A stretch of DNA of 64,000 nucleotides, taken from assembly GCF_002933465.1 (NCBI RefSeq), contig NZ_PSZE01000022.1:1-64000 (forward strand). The letters are read 5' to 3'. The translations under genes were made by a program, and so were the position numbers. Source of the DNA: Nocardia nova. GTDB lineage: Bacteria > Actinomycetota > Actinomycetes > Mycobacteriales > Mycobacteriaceae. The notes under the pieces are model-generated. The model made no database searches and was not told the DNA's origin. It was given only the letters and a program-made list of their open reading frames with translations. Below, in pieces: positions 53,905-64,000 of the stretch (position 1 is its first letter; every line of letters starts with the position of its first letter).

Positions 53905-53949
53905 CCGAGACACGTACATACCAGACACGTACATACCGAGACACGTACA
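53905..53949. repeat. 15-16-bp tandem repeat, three copies
   Basis: Unit CCGAGACACGTACATA at 53905, a 15-bp copy at 53921 and a partial one at 53936. The array lies in the leader just before the AAGGA site of the next gene. Confidence 0.9.
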
Positions 53950-53961
53950 CAAGGAATCCCG

Positions 53962-54312
53962 ATGGTTCGACACAAACTGCTCTCGAAGATCCGCACCCGC
54001 ACGTCACGCACCGTGATCACGGTCGCCATCGCGGCGGCCCCGATCGTGGCCGCCGCCCCCGCTCTCGCCGATCCGGCGGCGGCCCCGGCCCAGTCCCAGG
54101 AAGTCCGGGCACCCGGAACGGATATCCAGTTCGTCCACGGCTGGGGGCATCATGGCTGGGGCCATCACGGCGGCTGGGGAATGCCCGGCTGGGGTGGGCC
54201 GCGCGGAGGCTACGGCGGCGTCTATCCCGGGTGGTACAGCCCGTGGACAGGTGGTTACGGGTATGGCTACGGCTACGGCTATTCGCCGTTCTCGAGCGGC
54301 AGCGCCGCCTGA
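53962..54312 (+). CDS. Small secreted Gly/His/Trp/Tyr-rich protein
   Basis: This 116-residue protein has a basic N-terminus and signal peptide cleaved near A-L-A-D (about residue 37). The mature part starts Pro/Ala-rich and then becomes extremely rich in Gly, with W-G-H-H-G-W-G-H-H-G and later G-Y-G-Y-G-Y-G-Y. Such composition suggests metal binding through His or a structural wall protein; neither can be shown. ATG 53962 follows AAGGA. The upstream region has an inverted repeat and a tandem array. Family not recognised. Confidence 0.72.
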   Translation: MVRHKLLSKIRTRTSRTVITVAIAAAPIVAAAPALADPAAAPAQSQEVRAPGTDIQFVHGWGHHGWGHHGGWGMPGWGGPRGGYGGVYPGWYSPWTGGYGYGYGYGYSPFSSGSAA

Positions 54313-54364
54313 GCCGGTATCACACGGCTCGATCGCAACCGGCACGCGGCCTACCCTCGTAGGC

Positions 54365-54634
54365 ATGTGCCGAAACATCACCGCGTTGCGCGGCTTGGAC
54401 CCTGCCGCGACACCCGAGGAAATCGACGCGGCCGCGTTGCAGTACGTCCGTAAGGTGGGTGGTCTCAGCAGCATTTCCGAGGCCACCCGCCCCGCGGTCG
54501 AGGAGGCCGTAGCCGAGATCGCCGCGGCGACCACTCGGCTGCTGGCGGCCTTGCCCGAGCGCAAGGTCCCGCCGAAGTCGGTTCCGCCGCTGCGGCGCCC
54601 GCAGGTGCAAGCGCGCATCGCCGCACGCGCCTGA
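54365..54634 (+). CDS. DUF2277-family protein
   Basis: This 89-residue protein starts M-C-R-N-I-T-A-L-R-G, the very conserved opening of DUF2277, and contains E-E-I-D-A-A-A-L-Q-Y-V-R-K-V. The rest is helical and ends in a basic Pro/Arg tail. The conserved Cys2 suggests a metal or redox role; none is established. Start ATG 54365 lies 52 bp after the preceding gene, but it is probably independent of it. High confidence in family, none in function. Confidence 0.85.
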   Translation: MCRNITALRGLDPAATPEEIDAAALQYVRKVGGLSSISEATRPAVEEAVAEIAAATTRLLAALPERKVPPKSVPPLRRPQVQARIAARA

Positions 54635-54816
54635 GCACGGCTCGCGCGCGGTATTACCGGTTCGCCGCTCACTGTCATAAGGCAGGAGTCCGGGCGAGCC
54701 GACCGGCGGCCGGTGCCCATCGGCACCAGCAAGTGCTCGATGGCTCCGGCTCGTGATTCACCCGGTGTTCGCCGTGGCGTGGGGTTTTCTGAACCCGCGC
54801 ACGGTTGGCTGGAGGT

Positions 54817-56583
54817 ATGGACGAGCGGGATGCGTCGGAGCCGGTATCGGAGCAGGCGGGTAGTGCCGGGGCTGGGCCTGGTTCGACGCCGGGTGGCGGT
54901 CCCCACCGCGATGTCACCGCCGGGCTGGAAGCCGCCGATCCGTTAGGCGGACCAGCGGGTGACGGCGCTCGCCCCGACCGATCGCGCGGGGTGAGCCGGC
55001 GGTGGCTGTTCGGCGCGTCGGGGGCGGCGGCGATCGCCGGGCTGGCCGTGGGCGCGGGGACGACGGCGGCATTGCACGGCGACGGATCGTCGACCGGCAG
55101 CGGCGGGCGATTCTGGCCGCTATCGCCGGAACTGGCGATCGGGCCGGCCCGGGTAGCGGCACCACCGGTGACGGGGTTGCACCTGCAGTTCGGCGCCGAC
55201 GCCGCGCGCGAGGCCGTGGTGAGCTGGCAGAGCCCGGGCTCGGTGCACAACCCGGTGGTGCGATTCGGCACGGCCACAACGGGTTTCGGCGCGACCGCGC
55301 AAGCGCAGACCCGGATCTACCGGGACGCCGCCTCGGGCACGGAGGTGTATGCCCATCACGCCGTACTCACCGGGCTCACGCCGGACACCGACTACATCTA
55401 CGCAGTCGGACACGAGGGCGCCACCCCGGAATTAGGCACCCATCGCACCGCACCGGCGGGCCGGGCCGCGTTTCGCTTCACCAGTTTCGGCGATCAGGGC
55501 ACCCCGACGCTCGGCAAACTGGACAACGGCCGCTACGTCAACGACAACCTCGGCTCCCCCGTCGCCGGAGATGTCACCGCGGGGATCGAACATCTCGCCC
55601 CGCTGTTCAATCTCGTCAACGGCGACCTGTGCTACGCCAATCTCGCCAGCGACCGGATCCGCACCTGGAACGACTGGTGGGCCAACAATTCTCGCTCGGC
55701 TCGCCACCGACCGTGGATGCCGGCGCCCGGCAATCACGAGAACGAACGCGGCAACGGTCCGATCGGTTACGAGGCATTCCAAACGTATTTCACCGTGCCC
55801 GACAGCGGGGCCGAGGATCTCGCGCGCGGGCTCTGGTACGCCTTCACGGTCGGCGCGGTCCGGGTGATCGCGGTGGCCAACGACGACATCTGCCTGCAGG
55901 ACGGCGGCAACTCCTACGTGCACGGCTACTCCGGCGGCGCCCAGAAGCGATGGCTCGACAAGGAATTGGCCACCGCCCGGGCCGACCGCGCCATCGACTG
56001 GATCGTCGTGTTCATGCACCAGACCGCGATCTCCTCGGCCGACAAGGCCAACGGCGCCGACCTGGGGATCCGCCAGGAGTGGCTGCCGCTGTTCGACCGC
56101 TACCAGGTCGATCTGGTGCTGTGCGGCCACGAACACCATTACGAGCGTTCACATCCCGTTCGTGGTGTCCTCGGCAGTGACACCCTCACCCCGAAACCGG
56201 TCCTGGAAGCGGTCACCCCCGCCACCGCGACCGCACCCGAGATCATCGACACCTCCAAGGGCACAGTGCATCTCGTGATCGGCGGCGGCGGAACCTCCGT
56301 CCCCTCGAACGGGCTGTTCTTCCCCGGACAGCAGTGCCGGGTGATCACCGGTGTCGGCGCCGTCGACGCTGCCACGGGTAAGAAGACGCCGGTCTACGTG
56401 ATGGAGCAGGCGCCCTGGTCGGCCTTCAAGGACCCCGAACATCCCTACGGTTTCTGCGCTTTCGACGTGAACCCCGGCTCCCCCGGCGGCCACACCACCA
56501 TGACGGCCACCTACTACGCCGTCACCGACACGCTGAAACCGGTGGACACCTTCATCCTCACCCGCCCCCGCTCCGACAACTGA
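54817..56583 (+). CDS. Tat-exported purple acid phosphatase-like metallophosphoesterase
   Basis: The protein has about 588 residues. After a polar leader of about 60 residues comes a twin-arginine signal S-R-R-W-L-F-G with a long hydrophobic Ala/Gly core. A fibronectin-like N-terminal domain (Y-A-H-H-A-V-L-T-G-L-T-P-D-T-D-Y) precedes the catalytic domain: F-G-D-Q-G, N-G-D-L-C-Y-A-N, G-N-H-E, M-H-Q-T and G-H-E-H-H-Y-E-R. These are the purple acid phosphatase metal ligands. It resembles Rv2577. ATG 54817 is given, although GGAGG is only one base away; TTG 54805 or a later start are possible. It acts outside the membrane on phosphate esters. Confidence 0.87.
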   Translation: MDERDASEPVSEQAGSAGAGPGSTPGGGPHRDVTAGLEAADPLGGPAGDGARPDRSRGVSRRWLFGASGAAAIAGLAVGAGTTAALHGDGSSTGSGGRFWPLSPELAIGPARVAAPPVTGLHLQFGADAAREAVVSWQSPGSVHNPVVRFGTATTGFGATAQAQTRIYRDAASGTEVYAHHAVLTGLTPDTDYIYAVGHEGATPELGTHRTAPAGRAAFRFTSFGDQGTPTLGKLDNGRYVNDNLGSPVAGDVTAGIEHLAPLFNLVNGDLCYANLASDRIRTWNDWWANNSRSARHRPWMPAPGNHENERGNGPIGYEAFQTYFTVPDSGAEDLARGLWYAFTVGAVRVIAVANDDICLQDGGNSYVHGYSGGAQKRWLDKELATARADRAIDWIVVFMHQTAISSADKANGADLGIRQEWLPLFDRYQVDLVLCGHEHHYERSHPVRGVLGSDTLTPKPVLEAVTPATATAPEIIDTSKGTVHLVIGGGGTSVPSNGLFFPGQQCRVITGVGAVDAATGKKTPVYVMEQAPWSAFKDPEHPYGFCAFDVNPGSPGGHTTMTATYYAVTDTLKPVDTFILTRPRSDN

Positions 56584-56752
56584 CCGCCCGCGGACCCGCG
56601 ACACGATGATCACCCGGCGGTTGCGTGACCGTTCGGCGCCTGTCCGCCCCGCGGCTCTGCCCGCGCGTTCCTAGCCGCATCGGTCACGCGAAAAGCCTTC
56701 CCGCACGGTCACCAGCCCGCCGGCGAACGACGTATCCAGCGCGGTCCGACGG

Positions 56753-57475
56753 CTACGTGACGTGCACGAGGTCCAGCACCCGGCGTCCGAGCTCGGCATC
56801 GGTGGCCGCGGGCGTTGTCGCCGGCGCGCGATGCCACACGGTGAGAAGGAGATCCGCGGCGGTCCCGGACAAGGTGGTACCGGCAGAAGCGGCGCAGGAT
56901 TCGATCGTCGGCTGCGGCCGGGTCAATCGCAGCGTCCACGGCGCGACCTCGACGTCGGTGCAACGCACGTGCAGTGCGGCATCGGCGAGGTCGTCGGGAA
57001 CCTCCACCCGCGCGAGGAATCGCGGCACGAAAACGTGCAGCCATTCGTCGATACCGTCCGCGGCGAATTCGGCGTCGAACGGCGCCGCCGCTCCCGGCCG
57101 CACCGCATCCTGGGCATCCCAGCGGTGCATCGCCGCTTCATGGGCCTGGCGCCGGAGCCAGAACCTCACCGGCCGACGTCCGATGAAGGTGTCGACCTCG
57201 GCGTCGAGATCCATCCCGTCCAGTTGCCGCAGCAACAGATCGCGGCTCTCGCGGTACCAGTCCGACAGATTGTCCGGGCCGGGGCGCGGCACCGGCGCAT
57301 CCTCACCGCGCAGGAATCCCACCGCCCACCGATGTACCTGGCCCACATGGGAGATCAGCCGCGCCACATCCCATCCGGGACAGGCCGCCACCGGCGCCCC
57401 GTACGCTTCCACTGGTATCGCCGCGATCGCATCGCCCTCGGCCACGAGTGCCGCTCGCCACCGTGAATCGTCCAT
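56753..57475 (-). CDS. Mycothiol-dependent maleylpyruvate isomerase-fold (DinB/MDMPI) protein
   Basis: This 240-residue protein of the TIGR03083/MDMPI family has a four-helix bundle with metal-binding residues in H-V-G-Q-V-H-R-W (about residue 46) and H-E-A-A-M-H-R-W-D (about residue 115), then a C-terminal SCP2-like domain. Family members include mycothiol-dependent transferases and isomerases. It is the last gene of a three-gene minus-strand operon, 21 bp after the large protein below. ATG 57475 is given; GTG 57481 has slightly better ribosome-site spacing. Substrate unknown. In this operon it may add or remove a thiol conjugate. Confidence 0.83.
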   Translation of the reverse strand: MDDSRWRAALVAEGDAIAAIPVEAYGAPVAACPGWDVARLISHVGQVHRWAVGFLRGEDAPVPRPGPDNLSDWYRESRDLLLRQLDGMDLDAEVDTFIGRRPVRFWLRRQAHEAAMHRWDAQDAVRPGAAAPFDAEFAADGIDEWLHVFVPRFLARVEVPDDLADAALHVRCTDVEVAPWTLRLTRPQPTIESCAASAGTTLSGTAADLLLTVWHRAPATTPAATDAELGRRVLDLVHVT

Positions 57476-57496
57476 GCACACAACTTATCCGCCGCG

Positions 57497-59500
<2,004 letters not shown>

Positions 59501-59538
59501 TCAGGACCCTCCCGTGATCCATTCCTGCCGAGAAGGAT

Positions 59539-60786
59539 TCATACGTAGAAGTCGAGTTCTTCCTGTCGCTTCAGCAGGTCCCGCAGAGCGTACGGGTCAT
59601 CGCCGAAGAAGTACAGCAGACCCCAGTGATTGCCGAATGCGGTTCGCTTGGTGACCTTTTCCGACAGTGGGGCGGTGAGTTCGTGGGTTTCGAAATACTC
59701 GTGGTCTTCCGTCTCCTCCGGGATCGACAATCGGCTGACCACCCGCCGCCGCGGGTAGACGCCGAACGAACCGGCATGTCCTTTCGCGTCTACCACTTCG
59801 CGAGGGAAGAACGCCACGATCTCCTCCTCGGTGGTCTTCGGATCGAATGCAAGTACCAGCGCGTGATAGGCGTTGAATCCGTATGCGCGCTCGAGCAATT
59901 CGAAGACCTTGAACCCGGGCGGGCGATAGGCGACCTCGCCGAAGTACATCTCACCGTCGCTGGTAACGAAATACTCCGGATGGACGAACCCGAATTCGAT
60001 ATCGAAGGTCTTGATCAGCTTTTCGACCTGCCGGATGATCTCCGGCCGGTACTTTTCCAGTTCCGGTGTCGCGGGGACGAAGACGGAGTAGCCGAGCCGC
60101 ACGTATTCTGAGATGTTGAGGAATCGGATCTTGCCGTCGTGGATCCACGCTTCGACCGCGAATTCCCAGCCGTCCAAATGGGATTCCATCAGGACCGGGA
60201 ACTCCTCGTCGGGGATGGCGTCGATCTCGTCGGGGGTGCGGATCACACGGTGACCGAGGCAGCCGGCCTTGTCGAAGGCCTTGATATGGATCGGATCGTT
60301 CGGATCGCCGTCGAGTTTGAGCAGGGTCTGGTTGACGCGTTTGAGGAACCGGATGACGTCGTCACGCTCGTGTGCCTCCTCGAAGATGCCCACCCGGATA
60401 CCGCCCAGTTGCGCGCGCCGCTTCATCAGCGACTTGTCGCGCAGCAGCATGGCCTGGCCGAGCAGCCGCGGATTGTCCAGCAGCACCGAGTTGATCGCAC
60501 CCGCCCATTCCACGGTCTCCTCGAAGATCGGGATGGCGACGTCGACGCCCATCTCCTTCAGGGTCTCCGCGATTTCCATCGACCGGTCGTTGAGTCGCTC
60601 GAAATTCCAGCAGAGATAAGGGATTTCGTGTTCAGTGCAGTATTTCTCCGCCCACTCCGGAGCTACCACGACATAACGCCGGTCGAATCGGTCCACCGCT
60701 TCGACCGCGTTCAGACTCCAACCCAGCAGGGCGACATAGCCCTTGTCCGGGTTCCTGCGCTTCGATTCACGGGATGAAATCGACAA
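59539..60786 (-). CDS. ATP-grasp ligase
   Basis: This 415-residue ATP-grasp enzyme has a Rossmann-like start (G-Y-V-A-L-L-G-W-S) and P-I-F-E-E-T near residue 86. R-D-K-S-L-M-K-R-R with Lys118 leads into the ATP-binding domain, with I-H-I-K-A-F (Lys169), and F-G-E-V-A-Y-R-P-P-G near 282 supplies the metal-binding Glu and Arg. This is the carboxylate-amine/thiol ligase type (ATP-grasp_4), which joins an acyl phosphate to an amine or thiol. TTG 60786 is chosen, with GGGGAG six bases upstream. It is the first gene of the operon. Substrates are unknown; an amino acid or peptide is the usual partner. Confidence 0.82.
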   Translation of the reverse strand: MSISSRESKRRNPDKGYVALLGWSLNAVEAVDRFDRRYVVVAPEWAEKYCTEHEIPYLCWNFERLNDRSMEIAETLKEMGVDVAIPIFEETVEWAGAINSVLLDNPRLLGQAMLLRDKSLMKRRAQLGGIRVGIFEEAHERDDVIRFLKRVNQTLLKLDGDPNDPIHIKAFDKAGCLGHRVIRTPDEIDAIPDEEFPVLMESHLDGWEFAVEAWIHDGKIRFLNISEYVRLGYSVFVPATPELEKYRPEIIRQVEKLIKTFDIEFGFVHPEYFVTSDGEMYFGEVAYRPPGFKVFELLERAYGFNAYHALVLAFDPKTTEEEIVAFFPREVVDAKGHAGSFGVYPRRRVVSRLSIPEETEDHEYFETHELTAPLSEKVTKRTAFGNHWGLLYFFGDDPYALRDLLKRQEELDFYV

Positions 60787-61099
60787 ACCTGCTCCCCTCT
60801 TCGACCTCGGTGCACCGTTCGTCGATCGCGAGGTCGTCTTATCGCGCGGTGGTCCTGCGCTCGATACCGGGGGCTGCGAATTCGGCGGGCTCCGGTATCG
60901 CCGCGCGTGCGCTCGGCATCGTCGACGGGCGGCAACAACGGCGATTCGCTCTATTACCGTCATTGCCCACGGATACCCCGATGCCTTATTCCCAAACCGG
61001 GGCAAGGCCGTTGCGTTATTGACACACAATCGTTCTCGCCGGCCGTCGGCCTCCGGAGACGGAGAAAACGGTACGGCCGATGGACAGTTCGGCTCGAAC
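60787..61099. other. Upstream region of the ATP-grasp operon
   Basis: About 310 bp between cobS and the ATP-grasp gene, both on the minus strand. The part near 60945-61035 is AT-richer (TTATTGACACACAATCG on the plus strand at 61015) and probably holds the operon promoter. No hairpin terminator for the opposite direction and no supported frame. Confidence 0.4.
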
Positions 61100-61843
61100 T
61101 CAGGACAGTGACAGCACCGCGGCGGTGACCGCGACGGTCACCTCGACGGCGGCACCGAGCACATCACCGTTGAGCCCGCCGAAACGCCGCACACAATGCC
61201 ACACCAGCAGAGCCACGGCCGCCAGAGCCACGGCGACCGCGACCGGCCCGAGCCACGACGCGGGCGCGGCGAAGACGCCTGCGACGAGCGCGGTGAGAGT
61301 CCAGACCGCCAGTGTCACCACCGACTGCGTGCGCGCCACCAGCGCACCGAATCCGGCGCCGGGAGCAGGTGCGTATCCGCGGCAGGCGAGGACGACCGCA
61401 ACCCGCCCGACGGCCACCGCGAGCCCGACCGCGAACCAGCGGCCGTGCTCGGCGAGCGCGGCGAACGACAGCGCCTGCACGCCGATGGCGAAAATCAACG
61501 CGGCCACCCCGAAGGGCCCCGCCCCGCCGCTCTTCATGATTTCCCGGGCACGTTCGGGCGGCCCGTAACTGCCGAGCCCGTCCGCGGTATCGGCCAGCCC
61601 GTCCAGATGCATCCCTCGGGTCGCCAGCCCCAGCGCACCGACGGTGATCAGCCCCGCCAGCGCGAAATCCATTCCGGCCCAAGTCAATATCCACAGCAGT
61701 CCGGCGGCGCCCGCACCCAGCACTGCTCCGACCACGGGTGCCGCCGCGATGGCCCCCGCCGCCGCCCTGCGGTCGACCGTCTCGGGTCCGCGCACCGGCA
61801 GCACCGTCAACCACGAGATCGCGAGACGAGCCGCCGCGATCAC
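61100..61843 (-). CDS. cobS: Adenosylcobinamide-GDP ribazoletransferase CobS
   Basis: This 247-residue polytopic membrane enzyme joins adenosylcobinamide-GDP and alpha-ribazole to give cobalamin. The signature H-L-D-G-L-A-D-T-A-D-G-L lies near residue 79, and about five to six hydrophobic segments follow. Start GTG 61843. It matches Rv2208 and stands next to the cobU-cobT gene on the same strand, with 295 bp between them in which I see no gene. Length and motif are normal. Confidence 0.94.
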   Translation of the reverse strand: MIAAARLAISWLTVLPVRGPETVDRRAAAGAIAAAPVVGAVLGAGAAGLLWILTWAGMDFALAGLITVGALGLATRGMHLDGLADTADGLGSYGPPERAREIMKSGGAGPFGVAALIFAIGVQALSFAALAEHGRWFAVGLAVAVGRVAVVLACRGYAPAPGAGFGALVARTQSVVTLAVWTLTALVAGVFAAPASWLGPVAVAVALAAVALLVWHCVRRFGGLNGDVLGAAVEVTVAVTAAVLSLS

Positions 61844-62138
61844 GGCCGGAACCTCGATTCGGCGATGCCGCAGGACGCACCTCTCGATGCTGCGCGCAGT
61901 GCCGCCGAAAGATCACGACACCCCGCGCGCGGGTGATCGGCGAAATACCCGATCCGACCGGCCTTCCGGTGCGTGCTCAGCGGGCCGGCGGTGTGGTCCG
62001 GCACACCGCAGCGGGGCCCGGGGCGGGCTCGACGAGGTGAGGACCGCAGTTCCGCGCGCGCGGAGGCGCCGCGGACATTGGCCATCCGGCGACCCGGCCA
62101 CACGGTGCGGGCCGGGCGATCCGGTCCACGCCCCTCGT

Positions 62139-63926
62139 TCAGGACACGACTTCCGGTGCGGCCGAATCGGATTCGGCGGTGCTCACCCCTGCCTCACCGA
62201 ACGTCGACATCTCCGACAGCGCGGCGATGGCCGCGCGCAGCAGCGGCAGCGCGCTCACCGCACCGGAGCCTTCACCGAGCCGCATGTTCAGCTCGACCAG
62301 CGGCTCCAGATCGAGTTTAGCGAGGGCCAGCGGGTGCGCCGGCTCGGTGGACCGATGCCCGGCCACCCACCACCGCTTCGCACCGGGGGCGAGCATTTCG
62401 GCGATGAGCGCCGCGGCGGTGACCACCACACCGTCGAGAATCACCGGCGTGCGCCGTGCGGCGGCCTGCGCGAGATAGCCCGCGGTGGCGGCGAAATCCG
62501 CGCCACCGGCGATCCGCAGCAGCGCGAACGGGTCCTGCCGGTGCGGACGCGCGCGCCACATGGCGTCCCGGATCGCGGAGGCCTTGCGCATCCATCCGGC
62601 ATCGTCGACGCCGGTGCCGCGGCCGATCGCCACCACCGGCTCGGTATCGGTGAGCGTGGCGATGAGAACGGTTGCCGGCGTGGTGTTTCCGATCCCCATA
62701 TCGCCGGCGATCAGCAGGTCGGCTCCGCTGTCGATCTCCTCGTCGGCGATCGCTCGCCCCGCGGCCAGCGCGGCGTACAACTCGGCTTCGGTGAGGGCGT
62801 CCTCGCGATCGATGGCTCCGCTGGCGCGGCGAATCTTGTGTGCCGAGACCGACGGATCGGTGTCGGCGTCCACCGCGATGTCCACCACTCGCACGGTCGC
62901 ATCGGCCAGGCGCGCCAGCGCGTTCACCGCCGCCCCACCGGCCAGGAAGTTGGCGACCATCTGCGCGGTCACCTCACTGGGATACGCCGAAACGCCGTGT
63001 CGCGCCACACCGTGGTCTCCCGCGAACACCACGACCCGGGCGCGCCGGAACTGTTGCGGCGGGCACTGCCCCTGGCACGCCGCCACCCAGTTCCCCAGCG
63101 TCTCCAACCGTCCGAGCGCACCCGCCGGTTTGGTCAATTGCAGCTGCCGCTGCTCGGCCTCGGCCCGCACCCGCGCATCGGGAGCGGCGACCGGACCGAA
63201 TGCCGGTGTGGTGCCGTCGAATTCGGCGAGGCCGCGCGGGGTCGAACCCGCCACCGAGCCGACGGCGGTAGCTCCTGCGCCCGAGGCCGTCGAACCGCCG
63301 CCGTCCGCGTCGTGACCGGCTGACAACGCTTTTTCCGCCGCCGCGGAAGCCGCCGCGATACCGCTTCCGGTCGAAGCACCCGCCCCCTTCAGCACGACCG
63401 GCACCCCGGCGACAACCAGCACGACCTCGTCGCACACCGCCGCGAGCCGCTGATTCAGCGTTCCGATCTCGTCCTGGAACAGTCGTCCCGACGCGGTCGC
63501 CGGAACCACACCCAGTCCTACCTCCGGGCTCACGATCAGCAAGCGGTCCGCATAGCCGGTCACCGCCGCGACCAGCGCATCGATATCGGGGCCGACGGTT
63601 CCGCGCGGCGAATCCCAGGCCGCGCGCGCGTCGATGCGGGCGGTCAACCAGGTGCCGAGGTCGTCGATCAACGTCACCGGCGCCGAGTCACCGAGCACGG
63701 TGATCGGATCGCCCTCCACCACATGCCAGGTACCGGGGCGCCGAACGCGATGGGCGGCAATACGATCGGCGAAGTCGGCGTCGGCGGGATCGGGAACCGC
63801 GGTCGCGACGTAGCGCACCGGTCCGCTGTGGCCGGCCACCTCCTCGGCATAGGCGGATTTCCCCGAGCGCGCCCCACCGAGCACCAGCGTCCGCAGCCCT
63901 CGGCCGCCCGCAGCATCGTTCACCAC
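62139..63926 (-). CDS. cobT: CobU-CobT fusion: adenosylcobinamide kinase/guanylyltransferase with DMB phosphoribosyltransferase
   Basis: The protein has about 595 residues. The N-terminal CobU domain (about 1-180) has the P-loop [12 protein letters not shown], and [11 protein letters not shown] flexible Gly/Ala/Ser linker of about 50 residues follows. The CobT domain then has [12 protein letters not shown], the [10 protein letters not shown] block and the catalytic Glu in L-G-E-G-S-G-A near the end. It phosphorylates and guanylates adenosylcobinamide and makes alpha-ribazole phosphate, feeding CobS. GTG 63926 is chosen close to the P-loop; GTG 63953 would add nine residues. The last 35 residues are not conserved. 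Confidence 0.92.
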   Translation of the reverse strand: MVNDAAGGRGLRTLVLGGARSGKSAYAEEVAGHSGPVRYVATAVPDPADADFADRIAAHRVRRPGTWHVVEGDPITVLGDSAPVTLIDDLGTWLTARIDARAAWDSPRGTVGPDIDALVAAVTGYADRLLIVSPEVGLGVVPATASGRLFQDEIGTLNQRLAAVCDEVVLVVAGVPVVLKGAGASTGSGIAAASAAAEKALSAGHDADGGGSTASGAGATAVGSVAGSTPRGLAEFDGTTPAFGPVAAPDARVRAEAEQRQLQLTKPAGALGRLETLGNWVAACQGQCPPQQFRRARVVVFAGDHGVARHGVSAYPSEVTAQMVANFLAGGAAVNALARLADATVRVVDIAVDADTDPSVSAHKIRRASGAIDREDALTEAELYAALAAGRAIADEEIDSGADLLIAGDMGIGNTTPATVLIATLTDTEPVVAIGRGTGVDDAGWMRKASAIRDAMWRARPHRQDPFALLRIAGGADFAATAGYLAQAAARRTPVILDGVVVTAAALIAEMLAPGAKRWWVAGHRSTEPAHPLALAKLDLEPLVELNMRLGEGSGAVSALPLLRAAIAALSEMSTFGEAGVSTAESDSAAPEVVS

Positions 63927-64000
63927 GTCAGCACGGTACCAATCGGCCCGCACCCCGACCGCCGCCCACCCGAGGCCCGGCCTCTCCGAGCCCAGGGCCC

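Overview
The window comes from a high-GC actinobacterium of the Mycobacteriales, most likely a Nocardia or close relative. The evidence is gene content and order. Most of it follows, gene for gene, the M. tuberculosis Rv2171-Rv2208 neighbourhood as I remember it: lppM, metF-like, prenyl synthase, mptA, Rv2175c-like, pknL, aroG, 3'-exoribonuclease, PlsC-type acyltransferase, ArsA-like ATPase, two SRPBCC proteins, pimB, ripC-like, DnaQ/GIY-YIG protein, trpD, ctaE-qcrCAB, ctaF-ctaC, asnB and cobT/cobS. Codon use is strongly GC-biased throughout. I see no rRNA, tRNA or CRISPR array.

Layout. (1) 0-10.4 kb: a carotenoid set (cruF-like, cruG-like GT2, crtE, crtI, crtB) woven into the lppM-metF-mptA envelope block. 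(2) 10.4-16.2 kb: a DNA-binding Rv2175c homologue, the Ser/Thr kinase PknL (here with four extracellular PASTA repeats), aroG and an exoribonuclease. (3) 16.3-21.3 kb: a minus-strand operon of SRPBCC-SRPBCC-ArsA-Rv2183c-like-ROK kinase, followed by an acyltransferase. (4) 21.4-28.5 kb: PimB, a membrane-anchored HExxH protein, two NlpC/P60 cell-wall hydrolases that share a promoter/operator motif, a fused exonuclease/GIY-YIG nuclease and a small Lrp-type protein. (5) 28.7-35.0 kb: qcrB-qcrA-qcrC-ctaE on the minus strand and trpD on the plus strand, inverted as a block relative to M. tuberculosis.

(6) 35.0-49.8 kb: an accessory island between the two halves of the respiratory gene set. It opens with a decayed TnpB transposon gene and a fragment of an acyl-CoA dehydrogenase gene. 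It then carries an SDR/acyl-CoA dehydrogenase/TetR module; a five-gene minus-strand operon cysD-cysNC-DUF1214-SDR-sulfotransferase, which would make PAPS and use it; an IclR regulator; a PASTA lipoprotein; a CPBP protease; and a flavoprotein oxidase. It ends at two opposed hairpin terminators. (7) 49.9-53.7 kb: ctaF, ctaC and asnB. (8) 53.8-60.8 kb: a Gly/Tyr-rich secreted protein, a DUF2277 protein, a Tat-exported purple acid phosphatase, and an unusual three-gene operon: ATP-grasp ligase, a large protein with a possible papain-like Cys-His-Asn triad, and a mycothiol-dependent/DinB-fold protein. (9) 61.1-63.9 kb: cobS and a cobU-cobT fusion for the end of cobalamin synthesis.

The two best candidates for an undescribed system are the sulfation operon (38.3-44.4 kb), where PAPS synthesis is physically coupled to a sulfotransferase/SDR/DUF1214 trio, and the ATP-grasp/papain-like/MDMPI operon (56.7-60.8 kb). 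Short tandem repeats with 15-19 bp units recur between genes, mainly in and around the island.
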